Assembly: GCF_036898095.1 (NCBI RefSeq)
Contig: NC_090728.1
Location: 83,810,891 to 83,874,890, forward strand
Length of the DNA stretch: 64,000 bases
Direction: 5' to 3'
DNA from: Palaemon carinicauda
Lineage: Eukaryota; Arthropoda; Malacostraca; Decapoda; Palaemonidae
The translations under genes were made by a program, and so were the position numbers. Of the stretch, positions 29,148 through 39,736 are shown piece after piece. The notes below the pieces were generated by a model. That model had not been told where the DNA came from. It did no database searches and was given only the letters and a program-made list of their open reading frames with translations. Every line of letters begins with the position of its first letter. Positions within the stretch are counted from its first letter, which is position 1.

Positions 29148-30605
29148 GTTTGTTTATACATAGTTTCAATTAGCATTGTATCAGTGCTTGCATTTGAAGT
29201 AACTATTGAAAGTCAGTCATTGGTCATTTGTAGCAGGTACAGTGAATCCATTGTGAATGATTGGCTGGGGAAAGGAGTCACAGGATGCTTGATGTTAGTC
29301 AGTATGGTTTTAGATTCCTATTAATATCAGTATAGTTTTTGAAAATGATTTTGATTAAATGCAGTCATTTCAGCCTTTGTTTGATTGGGAAGTTGAGTTA
29401 AACTTACATGTATAAAAAGTGTACTGTCTTCCCAGTAAATCCGTAAGTACTATGTAAGTATATATTTTCCAACTGGACATCTTTTCCTATAGCACCATCA
29501 CCTCTCACTGGAGAGGTCTTATGTTTAATCCTGATGTAACGTAGAAATTTAGTTTGTTAAAATTATATCACGAGAAGGACTTATCTCATGAAGTTACAAC
29601 CAGCAATAGCCACTTCTGAAGTAATTAAACAAGTGATCCTATAATCATCATTTTAGGTTGATAAATTAAGGAGATTTTCCCTTTATTGTAGCTAGTTTGT
29701 TTCAGGGCTTAATAGATTTCTCCTTGGCACTTGGTTTTACTATCTATTTGAGCTTGGAATGGAGGTCTTGGTAGCTTCTAGTTCTACTTGATGAGTGAGT
29801 CATCATCAACCATTTGCCTTGCTTCCCAATGTCCCTCATCTAGGTAGAGAAGAGCATGTGTGCTGACCTCATTTGTATATTCAGTTTCTGTGAGGTTGCA
29901 CAGCAAAATTGTCTGCCCTCTTCTACCGTAATAATGCCAGATAACTTAATAATTTATTTATTCATCATGTACTTTCTCTCTGAATTTTACTCAGTATCCT
30001 TTTTCAATTAGCCTTGTTAATATTCGTTAGCTTTCATTGTTTCTTGAAGTGAAGTTTTGGTAAGAAGCCTAATACATTGCTGCCACTACTAACCATGTAA
30101 CATCTGAAAGATGCCCAGTAGGTGGTATCATCTTAAGTCATCACTTTTGTTTCTTGTTTAGTGGTAGCATGGTTTCTTTATTTAAATGCCAGTATTGGTT
30201 TTTGTATAGTATTTCTCAAGGATATAATATTTTATTTATATCAATTGAGACCAAGATGTCCATTACAATTGGGCCTTGATATTCGTGGGTTCGATCTTTG
30301 CATTCACGATAAAGAAAACTGTATAACATATTCAATAAAAAGAAAACCACCTATTCGTGACTTTGGAATAAGTACAAGCGCTGGCCAATTGCTTTTCAAC
30401 TGACCACACAAATCAGAACAGTCCATCTTTGTAGCTAACACATGTAGACTATTCAGTGAGAAATTCTTTGTATAGTAATTCTAATACAGTAATGTAATTT
30501 ATAAAATTTTATCATACATACGTTATGTTTTAAGCAATATTTGATATATAATATATGATGCTGATGAAAAATATAAATATGTATTACAGTTAAAAGAAAA
30601 AAAAA
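29148..30605. other. AT-rich non-coding DNA, probable intron
   Basis: No conserved motif is recognised. The ORF at 30161-30403 overlaps a stretch (30255-30370) that looks like a Tigger-type terminal sequence (CCTTGATATTCGTGGGTTCG), too weak to call. Confidence 0.45.
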
Positions 30606-30715
<110 letters not shown>

Positions 30716-31333
30716 TGTATATTTTGAAATTGGATTATTTATATTTAATCATGTACGCTTGAATATTTTTTTGTTAGAAGAATTGTTATTTCAATGAGGA
30801 TAAGAAAATGATAATTTATATATAGTTATCAATGCCTTCCGTATTTGCTAACGAAAAAAATTACACTTTTTTTTTAAATCTTAAAATTACCATCATGTGA
30901 AGATATGAAATATTTTCAATTATAATTAAATCCAGTTTTAATACAGTACGTTACTCTGATACACCAGACCAAACAGGAGATTATTGTATAGCCTTCAGTT
31001 TTTTTAGCTCATAAATCGCTCAGAGCTGTCAACCTATACCGGCAACTGTCAACCTTTTATCTATTTCGACCACAATACATAATTGATAAATTGCAGAGGA
31101 CTGGAAATTATGACCATTAATGGTTTTGTTCTTATCTTATGTTTCCAGAGATTTATTTGTAAGAAATTAAATTTTTCTGTTAAGAAATAAGAGATAGAGG
31201 AAAAATATTTCTTTATGAAACAAACAAAATTATGGCTAATGTATTTACTTTAATTGCTTTGACATACTGTACAAGTATTTCTACGCATGAGCTTAGTTCT
31301 TGAACGAAGTAAATTCGTAAGTTGAGGAACTAC

Positions 31334-31659
<326 letters not shown>

Positions 31660-31663
31660 TGTA

Positions 31664-33258
31664 CAGTGATGCCTCAGGATACGAAAGTAATCCGTTCAGG
31701 ATGCGGTTTCGTATCCTGAGTCGCATTTTACATGTGAATAGCCTAATCCGTTCCAAGCCTTACAAAAAGTCACCTTTTCTTCCATAAACACGCTAAACTT
31801 TAGTAATAAACATGCAATGCAGCCATTTCTATCATTCAATAATTAACCCAACCGTTAAAAAAACCTTAATCCATTCCAGAAATCACTATGAGATTATTCA
31901 ATAATGTAGTTATAGCCAAGTTATCCCCCCCAAGCCCTAAGAAAACGGTCCGTTTTCTTTACTACTGTATAAAAGTTACGGTACTGTATGTAAAGCATTT
32001 AGATCAGTGAAGGTGTATTGTTACCTGTACGTACACCTAAATTAAGGATTGATACCTCTACTCTGAAAAAAAGGTTACAGTTAATTAGTGTAACAAAAAA
32101 GTTGAAACTTACCTTTTGATTGAGACGATGTCCGATAGCGAAGTCGCGGCAGAGGAGGATGGCATAAGGCAGAAAACGTAACAAGTGACAGACTACGTAC
32201 AGTAATTTACACACTTAACACATTAACTTTACGAAATAAAAAAATGGCAGAAATAATTAAAACTTAACATTACGTATGGAAAACTATAAAATGAAAGAAA
32301 AAATTACTTTAACACTTAACGGTAACATAAAACTTAAAATTGAATTTTTTTTTTTTTTTTGCTTTTTTATAACTTTACGTTTTTCATATTTTCTAAATCT
32401 CTTCTACTTCTTCATCACTTTCTTTTTTCTGTTTCTTTTCTTTACTTTCACCTTCTAATTCTTCATCACTTCCTCTTTTCTGTTTCTTTTCTTCACTTTC
32501 ACCTTTGTCTTGGACTACTAATACTGCTGACCTCTTTAATAAGAAACTATCCATTGAAGCTTGTTTCTGCCTACTTTTCAACACATTTCTAAAATGCCTT
32601 AGGCAAACGTCATTGCAGTGTTAAAGCGCACGGTTGGTATAAACTTTTTCTGGATGTTCCTTTTCGACGTAGTCTGCCATTTTATGGAAACATGCAAGAA
32701 TTTCCTTGATGTCTGCCGTTTTCAAAGGTGCAACATCCTCCTCATCACCGGTAGAGAACTGCTCTTGAACATCACTCACTTGCATTGTCTCCAACTCCTT
32801 CAGGTCGTCCGTCGTCAACTCCTCGTGGTGCTCCTCGATAAGTTCATCTATATCCTCCGCACTAACTTCCAGCCCCATGGAAATACCAAGATGTATGATG
32901 TCAGCCACCTCAGACTGCTGAATTGGTTCAGGATCGTCAGCGATCTCGGCTTCGCCTCCAGGCTTCCCGAACCCCTCGAAGTCTCGTGCAGAGACAGCAT
33001 CAGGCCACAGCTTCCTCCAAGATGAATTTAGGGTACGCCTCGAAACTTCCTGCCAAGCGAGATCGATGAGTTTGAGGCATATCACGATGTTTAAGCGATC
33101 TTTCCAAAGTTCACGCAGAGTGAGGTTTGTACTCTCTGTGACTTGGAAATATCTCTGGAAGAGATGCTTCGTGTACAATTTTTTAAAATTTTAAATAACT
33201 TGCTGGTCCATGGGCTGGAGGAGAGGGGTGGTGTTAGGCGGTAGATATAGGACCTTTA
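31664..33258 (-). mobile_element. Tigger-type (pogo group) DNA transposon K3, 5'-truncated
   Basis: The terminus CAGTGATGCCTCAGGATACG follows a TA. The interior encodes the C-terminal part of a Tigger transposase on the minus strand. The copy breaks off at 33258 inside the DDE domain; the distal half and the other TIR are missing. A perfect foldback (ATAGGACCTT, TATG, AAGGTCCTAT) lies at the break, followed by a TA repeat and then copy C. Confidence 0.8.
32393..33258 (-). pseudogene. Tigger transposase C-terminal part (K3)
   Basis: The minus strand reads LLQPMDQQVI, a stop (TAA near 33193), then KKLYTKHLFQRYFQVTESTN, RRTLNSSWRKLWPDAV and RDFEGFGKPGG. The third catalytic Asp lies in QPMDQ. 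The segment after WPDAV shows what K1 has beyond its own stop, and here the link is open. The frame 33178-32621 ends at a stop and the acidic/basic tail continues in another frame (32584-32393). The protein would cut and paste the element at TA sites, but this copy lacks the N-terminal DNA-binding domain and the first two catalytic residues. Confidence 0.8.
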
Positions 33259-33265
33259 TGAAGGT

Positions 33266-33746
<481 letters not shown>

Positions 33747-33747
33747 T

Positions 33748-33978
33748 TTGCGTAGCTCTACGACTCGGTGTTTTTTCCCTGTATTTCTACCCAATCTTGG
33801 AATTTCTCGTGTGATAATGCTTTCTCCAACTTCTTCGGCCTCGGATAAGTTGAGTATTATTTCTTTTATGTATAAATGTAGGCTCTTGGTTAAAATTAAA
33901 GTAATTAAAAGAGTTATCTTTGATACAAGAGCTGTTGCCTGCTGGAGGCATCATGGATGCTGTCGCTCGCTAGAATAG
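33748..33978 (+). CDS. Short leader ORF of copy C (candidate first exon or uORF)
   Basis: A 76-codon frame just inside the ITR contains MLSPTSSASDKLSIIS from an internal ATG at 33817. Copy D has the same frame with a few changes, and copies E and I have related short starts (MQSPTSSASGRLS, MDASASSSSTQLS) at the equivalent place. Beyond LS the frames differ, and E stops at once. The conserved part is therefore only about 13 residues. This would suit a small first exon joined to the gag exon, or a uORF. No canonical donor in the right phase is evident, so the role is open. Confidence 0.4.
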   Translation: MRSSTTRCFFPVFLPNLGISRVIMLSPTSSASDKLSIISFMYKCRLLVKIKVIKRVIFDTRAVACWRHHGCCRSLE

Positions 33979-35946
33979 GATTTATTTGTTAGCAAGAGCG
34001 ACGTTCCCAGCCCCTTTGCGCTTAAATATTAGCTACTTAACTTATTTAGGAATTCTGTTATGATGCGATAGTAGTGTGCCTGGCGAAGTTTTGCCTAGGC
34101 TGCCAACACTAGTCTTCGCAGGCTAGCTGTTGGCCTATGTACTTCCTGCATGATAATTAGTCTTCCAAGTGTGATTTTTATTGCTTTAAGCGTTAGGCAA
34201 CGTTATACATATAAGCCCTTTTCGAGTACCTTCCAAGATAGTATTGGTGTGAGTTTCGGTGAATTAGGTAATCGATTCTCTTAGTGCCTAGGCTAGGTTG
34301 TCTTAGGTCATTATAATATTATCTGTTTCCCCGTTTGCTCCCTTCTCTTCGGGGAAGGGGCAAACCCTTTCCCTCTGTTTAAGCCCTAGGCTTAACTCTA
34401 GTGGTTTGTTTGAATTGATTTTCAAATATATCTATGCTGGAGTAGTACTGTACCTTCCCGTTCCAACTGAATTGGTTCAGAGGGGGACAGTACAACAGTG
34501 TTTAGTCTGAGTCCGGGTTGGTCTGGCATGGGGCAGAGTCTCCCTTGCTGACTGACACGGGCATAAGGGGTTTATCCCCCTTGGTCCACCTTGTTGGGTT
34601 CCAGTAGTGATCCCTTCGCTCGGTGACCCCTCAGACTTGTCCTCTTGCCGTTCTGGATTCGGGATATGTTCCCTTTTCTGGAATAGCAATTCCTTCATTG
34701 CCGTGGTTTTAGGGAGGCAGCCAGTAGTCCCGGCCTCCCCCTCGGGTTTTTCTCTGGCTGAGATGAGCTGTCTTAGTTGGGAATGACCCTTAACCAAGGC
34801 AAGGTTGGATAGGACCCTCTGTCCTTCCCTTCTATTTTCCGTTCCTTTGTGTCAGTCGTCCGCATCCGTACCTAGCCTAGGTTAGGATGGGGAACTGACG
34901 TGGTCCCCTGTCGGCTGGCAGAGTGTGCCGACCGGCAGAGACCCTTCCTTCGAGTGCTGCCCGGTCCTTTCTTGGTCCCTCCATCGCTGCCGTCTGTAGA
35001 TTCAGTAAGCAGCGGTTAGGAAGCCTGACTTAGTGTCTCCCCTTCCTTTCGGCACTCTTTCGGGTGCCGGGCACAGAGGCTCATAGCCTCTTAGCCCAGC
35101 ACTCATTCTGTTGTCTTCGTATGTGTTGTCCTTGCCGTCTGCTGGCCTACAGGCCGGCCGTCGGTGGGGAGGGGTGTTCTCCAGTTCTCTTGCTGTCGGT
35201 CGGCGATGGTCATATACCTTTGCCGGCCGGTCTCTTGCTCATCTGCCGGCCACTATAAGTGGGGCCGGCAGCCGAGCGCTGCCTGGTGTGGGGCCAGCCG
35301 GCAGGGTTTGCTTACTGCTGCCGGCCGGCCTGCTACACTGCCCGGTTAGCCGGCCACTAAGAATGATGGCCGGCGACGCAGTGCAAACCGGGTGGCTGCG
35401 GACCGGCAACCACTGCCGGCCGGTTCAGGCATGGGATCTGGAGTTCTCCCCAATAGGGGTGATCTGATGTTGTGTACTTGAGATCTACTTTTCGAAAAAC
35501 GGGGGGGGGGGGGGGGGGGGGGTTGCTGACCAGCAATAGCCGGCCGGCACACCACCCTCAGGTACTGTATCAGTCCTTTCTTTGGTGGTGTATTCAACCA
35601 AGGGAGTCCATGATATAGTAGGTTACAACACTGTCTTTTCTATCTTACTTGTGTTACTTGTGCAATCACTTGGTGTCGCCTTACAAGGATAAAAGAGAAT
35701 TCTTTTCATCCCTGGCCGGAATGGTAAAATTTTACCTTAGGTGTGAGCTACACCTAATTTCCTTTGGAAATATGCTCTCTGGTTATTCTAGTAAAGACTA
35801 ACTATGTGACTTTGGCTGGTGGGCTTCCACAGGTGTTTGTGTGGGTTTCACAAGTAGGTGTCTTTCCCTTATTCTTGGTGAATACTCATTTTTTACATGT
35901 GAATTGAAATTCACTTGATATTCATGGAAATTTTCTTCTTTTATAG
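33979..35946 (+). other. Copy C leader, GCCGGC-rich, ending in a 3' splice-site-like sequence
   Basis: No supported coding frame. From about 34900 to 35430 the palindrome GCCGGC and its variants recur densely, followed by a 22-base G run. At 35930-35946 the sequence TTTTCTTCTTTTATAG precedes the conserved gag coding start. Matching positions in D, E and F have the same pyrimidine tract plus CAG or TAG. In C and F the TAG is also an in-frame stop immediately before gag, which argues that coding sequence begins by splicing. Confidence 0.55.
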
Positions 35947-37896
35947 GAGGAGCATCCAAAGTGGGATACTGTCTTCTGCAATGTCCGCAGTAAGAACTTT
36001 TGCGGACATGTCTCGTGTAGGAGGAACGCGGCTTGCGCAGCCTCCAATGATGACCATCGTTACTGGGATCCGCAGGTATGTGCTGTATGTACTAACCTGC
36101 TATCAGAGGCTTTTGAATCCCCTAGGTCGGCGGAGTCGAGAGATGCAGCGAGGGAGAAGCTTCGCTTATGGGTAAGGGGTTTTCAGAAAAACACCACTGG
36201 ACCTTATCTTCCTAATGAGAAGATGAGGGCATACCTTTTTCCCAAGGCTTCCACTGACGCTGTTGTTCCCCAGCCTCGGCCGGAGATCCCTCTCGTCCAG
36301 ATCCCAGTGGAGGAGGATGTTGCTGATGCCATGCAGGACATCCAGTTGGACGACAAGATGTCTGACTTGTCCGATCGTGCGGAACAGGATCTCCTCGCAG
36401 AAGGCGAGGAGGAGGATCGAGATCCTATTGCCGTGGAGGAAGAGGTTCCCGTATCTTCAGACGTGCCGGTTCAGGTCCCTGAACCTATCCCCTCTACCTC
36501 GTCCGCTCTTCCAGCAGAGCTAGGACAGGCTCTCTCTTCCATCGTTGGTATGATCCAACAGATGCAGAGGGAGAATAATCAGAAGGCCGCTACTTTGGAG
36601 CTCCAGATGCAGAAGATCACAGAATCACGTGGACCTCCAAAGAAGCTCAACGTGAAGGACCTTCCTCTGTGCTCGGATGCCAACCCGTGGAGATATGCCG
36701 AGCACATGCCGATGACGATTGGGAAGATCGTCATGTCGGAGAAACTGGGCTCAGTTCCCCTTGAGGAGGTGGAATTCTGGCCCAGTAGAGGGGCCTACCC
36801 GGACTGTTATGTCCGTTTGAAGAAGGAGCCGGCCTCGAAGGAGGAGACGGAACCAAAGGAGGTGATTATCCTGGATCACTCCAAGGCTCAAGCCACTCTA
36901 ACAGCTGCATTGAAGGAGAGGGGGTTCTCAAACTCTAAAGTTGCCGCTTTCAGTAAGAAGCACCCCTCCTTTGTATCCTCCCTGGCTAGGGCCTTCCCCT
37001 TTATGCAAAAGGGGTTCGCGGCCGTCTTGAAGGCGGTTGAAGCTGGCAAACCGTGTCCATCTCTGGAGGAATGCAAACCTCTGTCGTTGGCCTTGCCGCT
37101 GGACAATAAGGACTGGAAGGAGGTGCACCTCACTTTCTCGGTTGGGAAGTTGGACGCCGACATTGCAGGTCAGCAGTTCGGCGAAAACCTTCCCAAGTTG
37201 TCGGAATTCCTCCTACGGAGGGAATTGGACACAAAGGAGCGCCTGGCAGCCTCGATGTCTCTCCAGACCAACATGGAGACGATGGCTAGCGACCCCAAGA
37301 TGCCGGAGATGTTCATGGTAATGGCCAAGATCCATCTGGCCACGGTGACTAAGGACCTCTATTGCTTTGTTAAAGCAAGGAGGGCCTGTAGGAAGTTTGT
37401 TTTCGCCTCGGCCACAGTGAGGCATGAACCCAAGAGGCTCATTTCATCCAGCATCTGGGGTAAAGATCTCTTTCCCAACGACGTGGTCAAAGAGGTGGTG
37501 GACAAGGCAGCCACTGAGAACCGTAATCTTCTCCTGAAGTGGGGCCTGTCCCTTAAGAGGAAGTCTTCTCCGGATGAGGGCCCTCAGCCGAAAGGAAAGG
37601 CGAAGAAATCGAGGTTTTCCTCCCGCCCAGCCAAGCCTTTCAAACCACAAAGACAGCAGCAGCAGCAGCCAGCTTTGCCTCCGGTACCACAACTGGTAGC
37701 CCAGACCCCGACCACCTTCCAATGGGTACCCCAAGCCATGTCATCAGCTTCCCCGGCATTCAATCCAGTGTTCGAGGGACAATCAACCACGTTTCGTGCA
37801 AGGCCCAGAGGGGCAGCCAGAGGTTCGGCGAGACGCCCCTCTAGGGGACGAGGATTCACGGCCAGGGAGGCAAAGACTGCAGGGCAGTCAAAGTGA
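35947..37896 (+). CDS. DIRS-like gag-like protein, copy C
   Basis: The frame is open from the AG at 35945-35946 to TGA at 37894-37896 (649 residues); the first ATG is only at 36223. The region before that ATG is conserved in D, E and F and holds a Cys/His cluster: VFCNVRSKNFCGHVSC, then RYWDPQVCAVC. I therefore start the feature at the acceptor. Next come SAESRDAAREKLRLWVRGFQ, an acidic stretch, RYAEHMPMTIGKIVM and PSRGAYPDCYVRL, a capsid-like helical part, then a basic tail rich in Gln and RGxxRG (GAARGSARRPSRGRGF). The protein probably binds element RNA in particles; this is inferred. Its end overlaps pol by about 100 bases. Confidence 0.8.
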   Translation, partial: EEHPKWDTVFCNVRSKNFCGHVSCRRNAACAASNDDHRYWDPQVCAVCTNLLSEAFESPRSAESRDAAREKLRLWVRGFQKNTTGPYLPNEKMRAYLFPKASTDAVVPQPRPEIPLVQIPVEEDVADAMQDIQLDDKMSDLSDRAEQDLLAEGEEEDRDPIAVEEEVPVSSDVPVQVPEPIPSTSSALPAELGQALSSIVGMIQQMQRENNQKAATLELQMQKITESRGPPKKLNVKDLPLCSDANPWRYAEHMPMTIGKIVMSEKLGSVPLEEVEFWPSRGAYPDCYVRLKKEPASKEETEPKEVIILDHSKAQATLTAALKERGFSNSKVAAFSKKHPSFVSSLARAFPFMQKGFAAVLKAVEAGKPCPSLEECKPLSLALPLDNKDWKEVHLTFSVGKLDADIAGQQFGENLPKLSEFLLRRELDTKERLAASMSLQTNMETMASDPKMPEMFMVMAKIHLATVTKDLYCFVKARRACRKFVFASATVRHEPKRLISSSIWGKDLFPNDVVKEVVDKAATENRNLLLKWGLSLKRKSSPDEGPQPKGKAKKSRFSSRPAKPFKPQRQQQQQPALPPVPQLVAQTPTTFQWVPQAMSSASPAFNPVFEGQSTTFRARPRGAARGSARRPSRGRGFTAREAKTAGQSK

Positions 37897-39736
37897 AGTG
37901 TCGCCGGTAGGTGGGAGACTTCAGTATTTCCGGGATCGCTGGACCTTCGATCCCTGGGCCCACAGCCTTCTCAAAAATGGACTGGGTTGGAGTTGGTACA
38001 GTACTCCGCCCCAGTGCCCTCAATTTTTCCAACACTCCACCCCCGTTTTGGAGGAGTACATCCAAGATCTGTTGGAGAAAAAGGTGATCCGGAGGGTAAA
38101 GTCCATCAAGTTTCAAGGGAGGCTGTTTTGTGTTCCCAAGAAAGACTCGGGGAAACTCAGAGTCATTCTGGACTTGTCACCACTCAACAAGTTCATAGTG
38201 AACCACAAGTTCAAGATGTTAACGTTACAACACATAAGGGCCTTACTGCCCAAGAGGGCATATACCGTCTCCATCGATTTGTCAGACGCATATTGGCACG
38301 TTCCAATAAGTCGCCGTCTCTCCCCCTACCTAGGATTCAAGCTACAACAAACACTTTATGCTTTGAGAGCGATGCCCTTCGGGCTAAACATAGCCCCAAG
38401 GATCTTTACGAAGCTTGCGAGCGCAGCGCTCAAACAGTTACGCCTAAAAGGGTTCCAAGTAGTAGCCTACCTGGACGATTGGTTGGTGTGGGCAGCATTC
38501 AGAGCAGAATGCTTGCAAGCTTCCCTACAAGTGATTCAGTTCCTGGAATATCTAGGTTTCATGATCAACAGAAAGAAGTCTCGTCTTTCTCCAGCTCAGA
38601 GGTTCCAGTGGTTGGGAATTCACTGGGATCTAGTGTCACACCGTTTTTCCATTCCGATGTCAAAGAGGAAGGAAATAGCGGGGTCTGTCAGGAGACTTCT
38701 AGGTTCCGAGAGGATATCGAGACGCGAACAAGAGAGGGTTTTGGGCTCTCTTCAGTTTGCATCAGTAACAGACCCAGTGCTAAGAGCACAGCTAAAAGAT
38801 GCAGCGGGAGTATGGAGAACCTTTGCATCGAAAGAGCGAAGGGACTTGAAGAGACCGGTCCCACTTCGACTACGTTCTCTTCTCAGACCGTGGTCTCAAG
38901 CCAGTCGTCTAAAGAGGTCTCTACCTCTTCAGCCATCCCCCCCGTCAGTGACAATCCACACAGACGCCTCAAAGGTAGGTTGGGGGGGTCACTCCCATCG
39001 GAAAAAAGTGCAAGGGACCTGGTCCAAGCTATTTGGGACTTTTCACATAAACTTTCTAGAAGCTATGGCAGTGCTTCTTACCCTGAAGAAAGTATCCCCA
39101 CGTCACTCGATCCATGTAAGGTTGGTACTGGACAGCGAGGTGGTAGTGAAATGTCTGAATCGGCGGGGATCGAGATCCCCACCTCTCAACCAGGTAATGT
39201 TAGCCATATTCCGACTGGCGGAGAAGAAGAAGTGGCACCTGTCAGCAGTTCACCTTCAAGGAGTCCGGAATGTGACCGCGGACACTCTATCCAGGGTTAC
39301 ACCGATAGAGTCAGAATGGTCCCTAGATGCAGGATCATTCTCCTTCATCTTGACACAAGTCCCAGAACTGCAGATAGACCTCTTCGCGACGAAGGACAAC
39401 AAGAAGCTGCCGAAATATGTGTCCCCATACGTGGACCCCTTGGCGGAAGCAGTAGATGCGATGTCCCTCGATTGGAACAGATGGTCCAGGATCTACCTGT
39501 TTCCCCCTCACAATCTGATGTTGAGGGTCCTCAACAAACTGAGATCCTTCAAGGGAGTAGCAGCAATAGTGGCCCACAAGTGGCCGAACAGTGTATGGTT
39601 CCCTCTAGCTCTGGAATTACGACTGAAGTTTCTACCACTCCCGGACCCAATTCTGTCCCAGCAAGTCCAGAAGTCGACTGTCTACGCTTCATCACAGAAA
39701 ACCCGAACCCTGCAGCTCATGATTTTCTCTCCCTAG
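37796..39736 (+). CDS. DIRS-like pol: RT, RNase H, methyltransferase-like domain (copy C)
   Basis: 646 codons without a stop. RT motifs: GRLFCVPKKDSGKLRVILDL, YTVSIDLSDAYWHVPI, RAMPFGLNIAPRIF, QVVAYLDDWLVWAA and FQWLGIHWD. RNase H: TIHTDASKVGWGG, INFLEAMAVLL, RLVLDSEVVVK and NVTADTLSR. The C-terminal domain has LQIDLFATKDNKKLPKYVSP, VDAMSLDWNRWSRIYLFPPH and IVAHKWPNSVWF, again the methyltransferase-like pattern with FPPH where NPPY would be expected. The RT makes element cDNA; RNase H removes template RNA. The frame differs from gag and recombinase, so expression probably uses frameshifting or a separate start. The ATG at 37796 is only the first available. Confidence 0.9.
   Translation: MQGPEGQPEVRRDAPLGDEDSRPGRQRLQGSQSEVSPVGGRLQYFRDRWTFDPWAHSLLKNGLGWSWYSTPPQCPQFFQHSTPVLEEYIQDLLEKKVIRRVKSIKFQGRLFCVPKKDSGKLRVILDLSPLNKFIVNHKFKMLTLQHIRALLPKRAYTVSIDLSDAYWHVPISRRLSPYLGFKLQQTLYALRAMPFGLNIAPRIFTKLASAALKQLRLKGFQVVAYLDDWLVWAAFRAECLQASLQVIQFLEYLGFMINRKKSRLSPAQRFQWLGIHWDLVSHRFSIPMSKRKEIAGSVRRLLGSERISRREQERVLGSLQFASVTDPVLRAQLKDAAGVWRTFASKERRDLKRPVPLRLRSLLRPWSQASRLKRSLPLQPSPPSVTIHTDASKVGWGGHSHRKKVQGTWSKLFGTFHINFLEAMAVLLTLKKVSPRHSIHVRLVLDSEVVVKCLNRRGSRSPPLNQVMLAIFRLAEKKKWHLSAVHLQGVRNVTADTLSRVTPIESEWSLDAGSFSFILTQVPELQIDLFATKDNKKLPKYVSPYVDPLAEAVDAMSLDWNRWSRIYLFPPHNLMLRVLNKLRSFKGVAAIVAHKWPNSVWFPLALELRLKFLPLPDPILSQQVQKSTVYASSQKTRTLQLMIFSP

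Noticed and set aside
35064..35467. GCCGGC-rich leader as a host CpG-island promoter
   Set aside because: The same stretch occurs inside copies D and E at the same position, so it belongs to the element.
34477..35597. Several open frames in the leader of copy C that recur in D
   Set aside because: C and D are nearly identical, so shared frames are not evidence of coding; no equivalent frame is seen in copy E.
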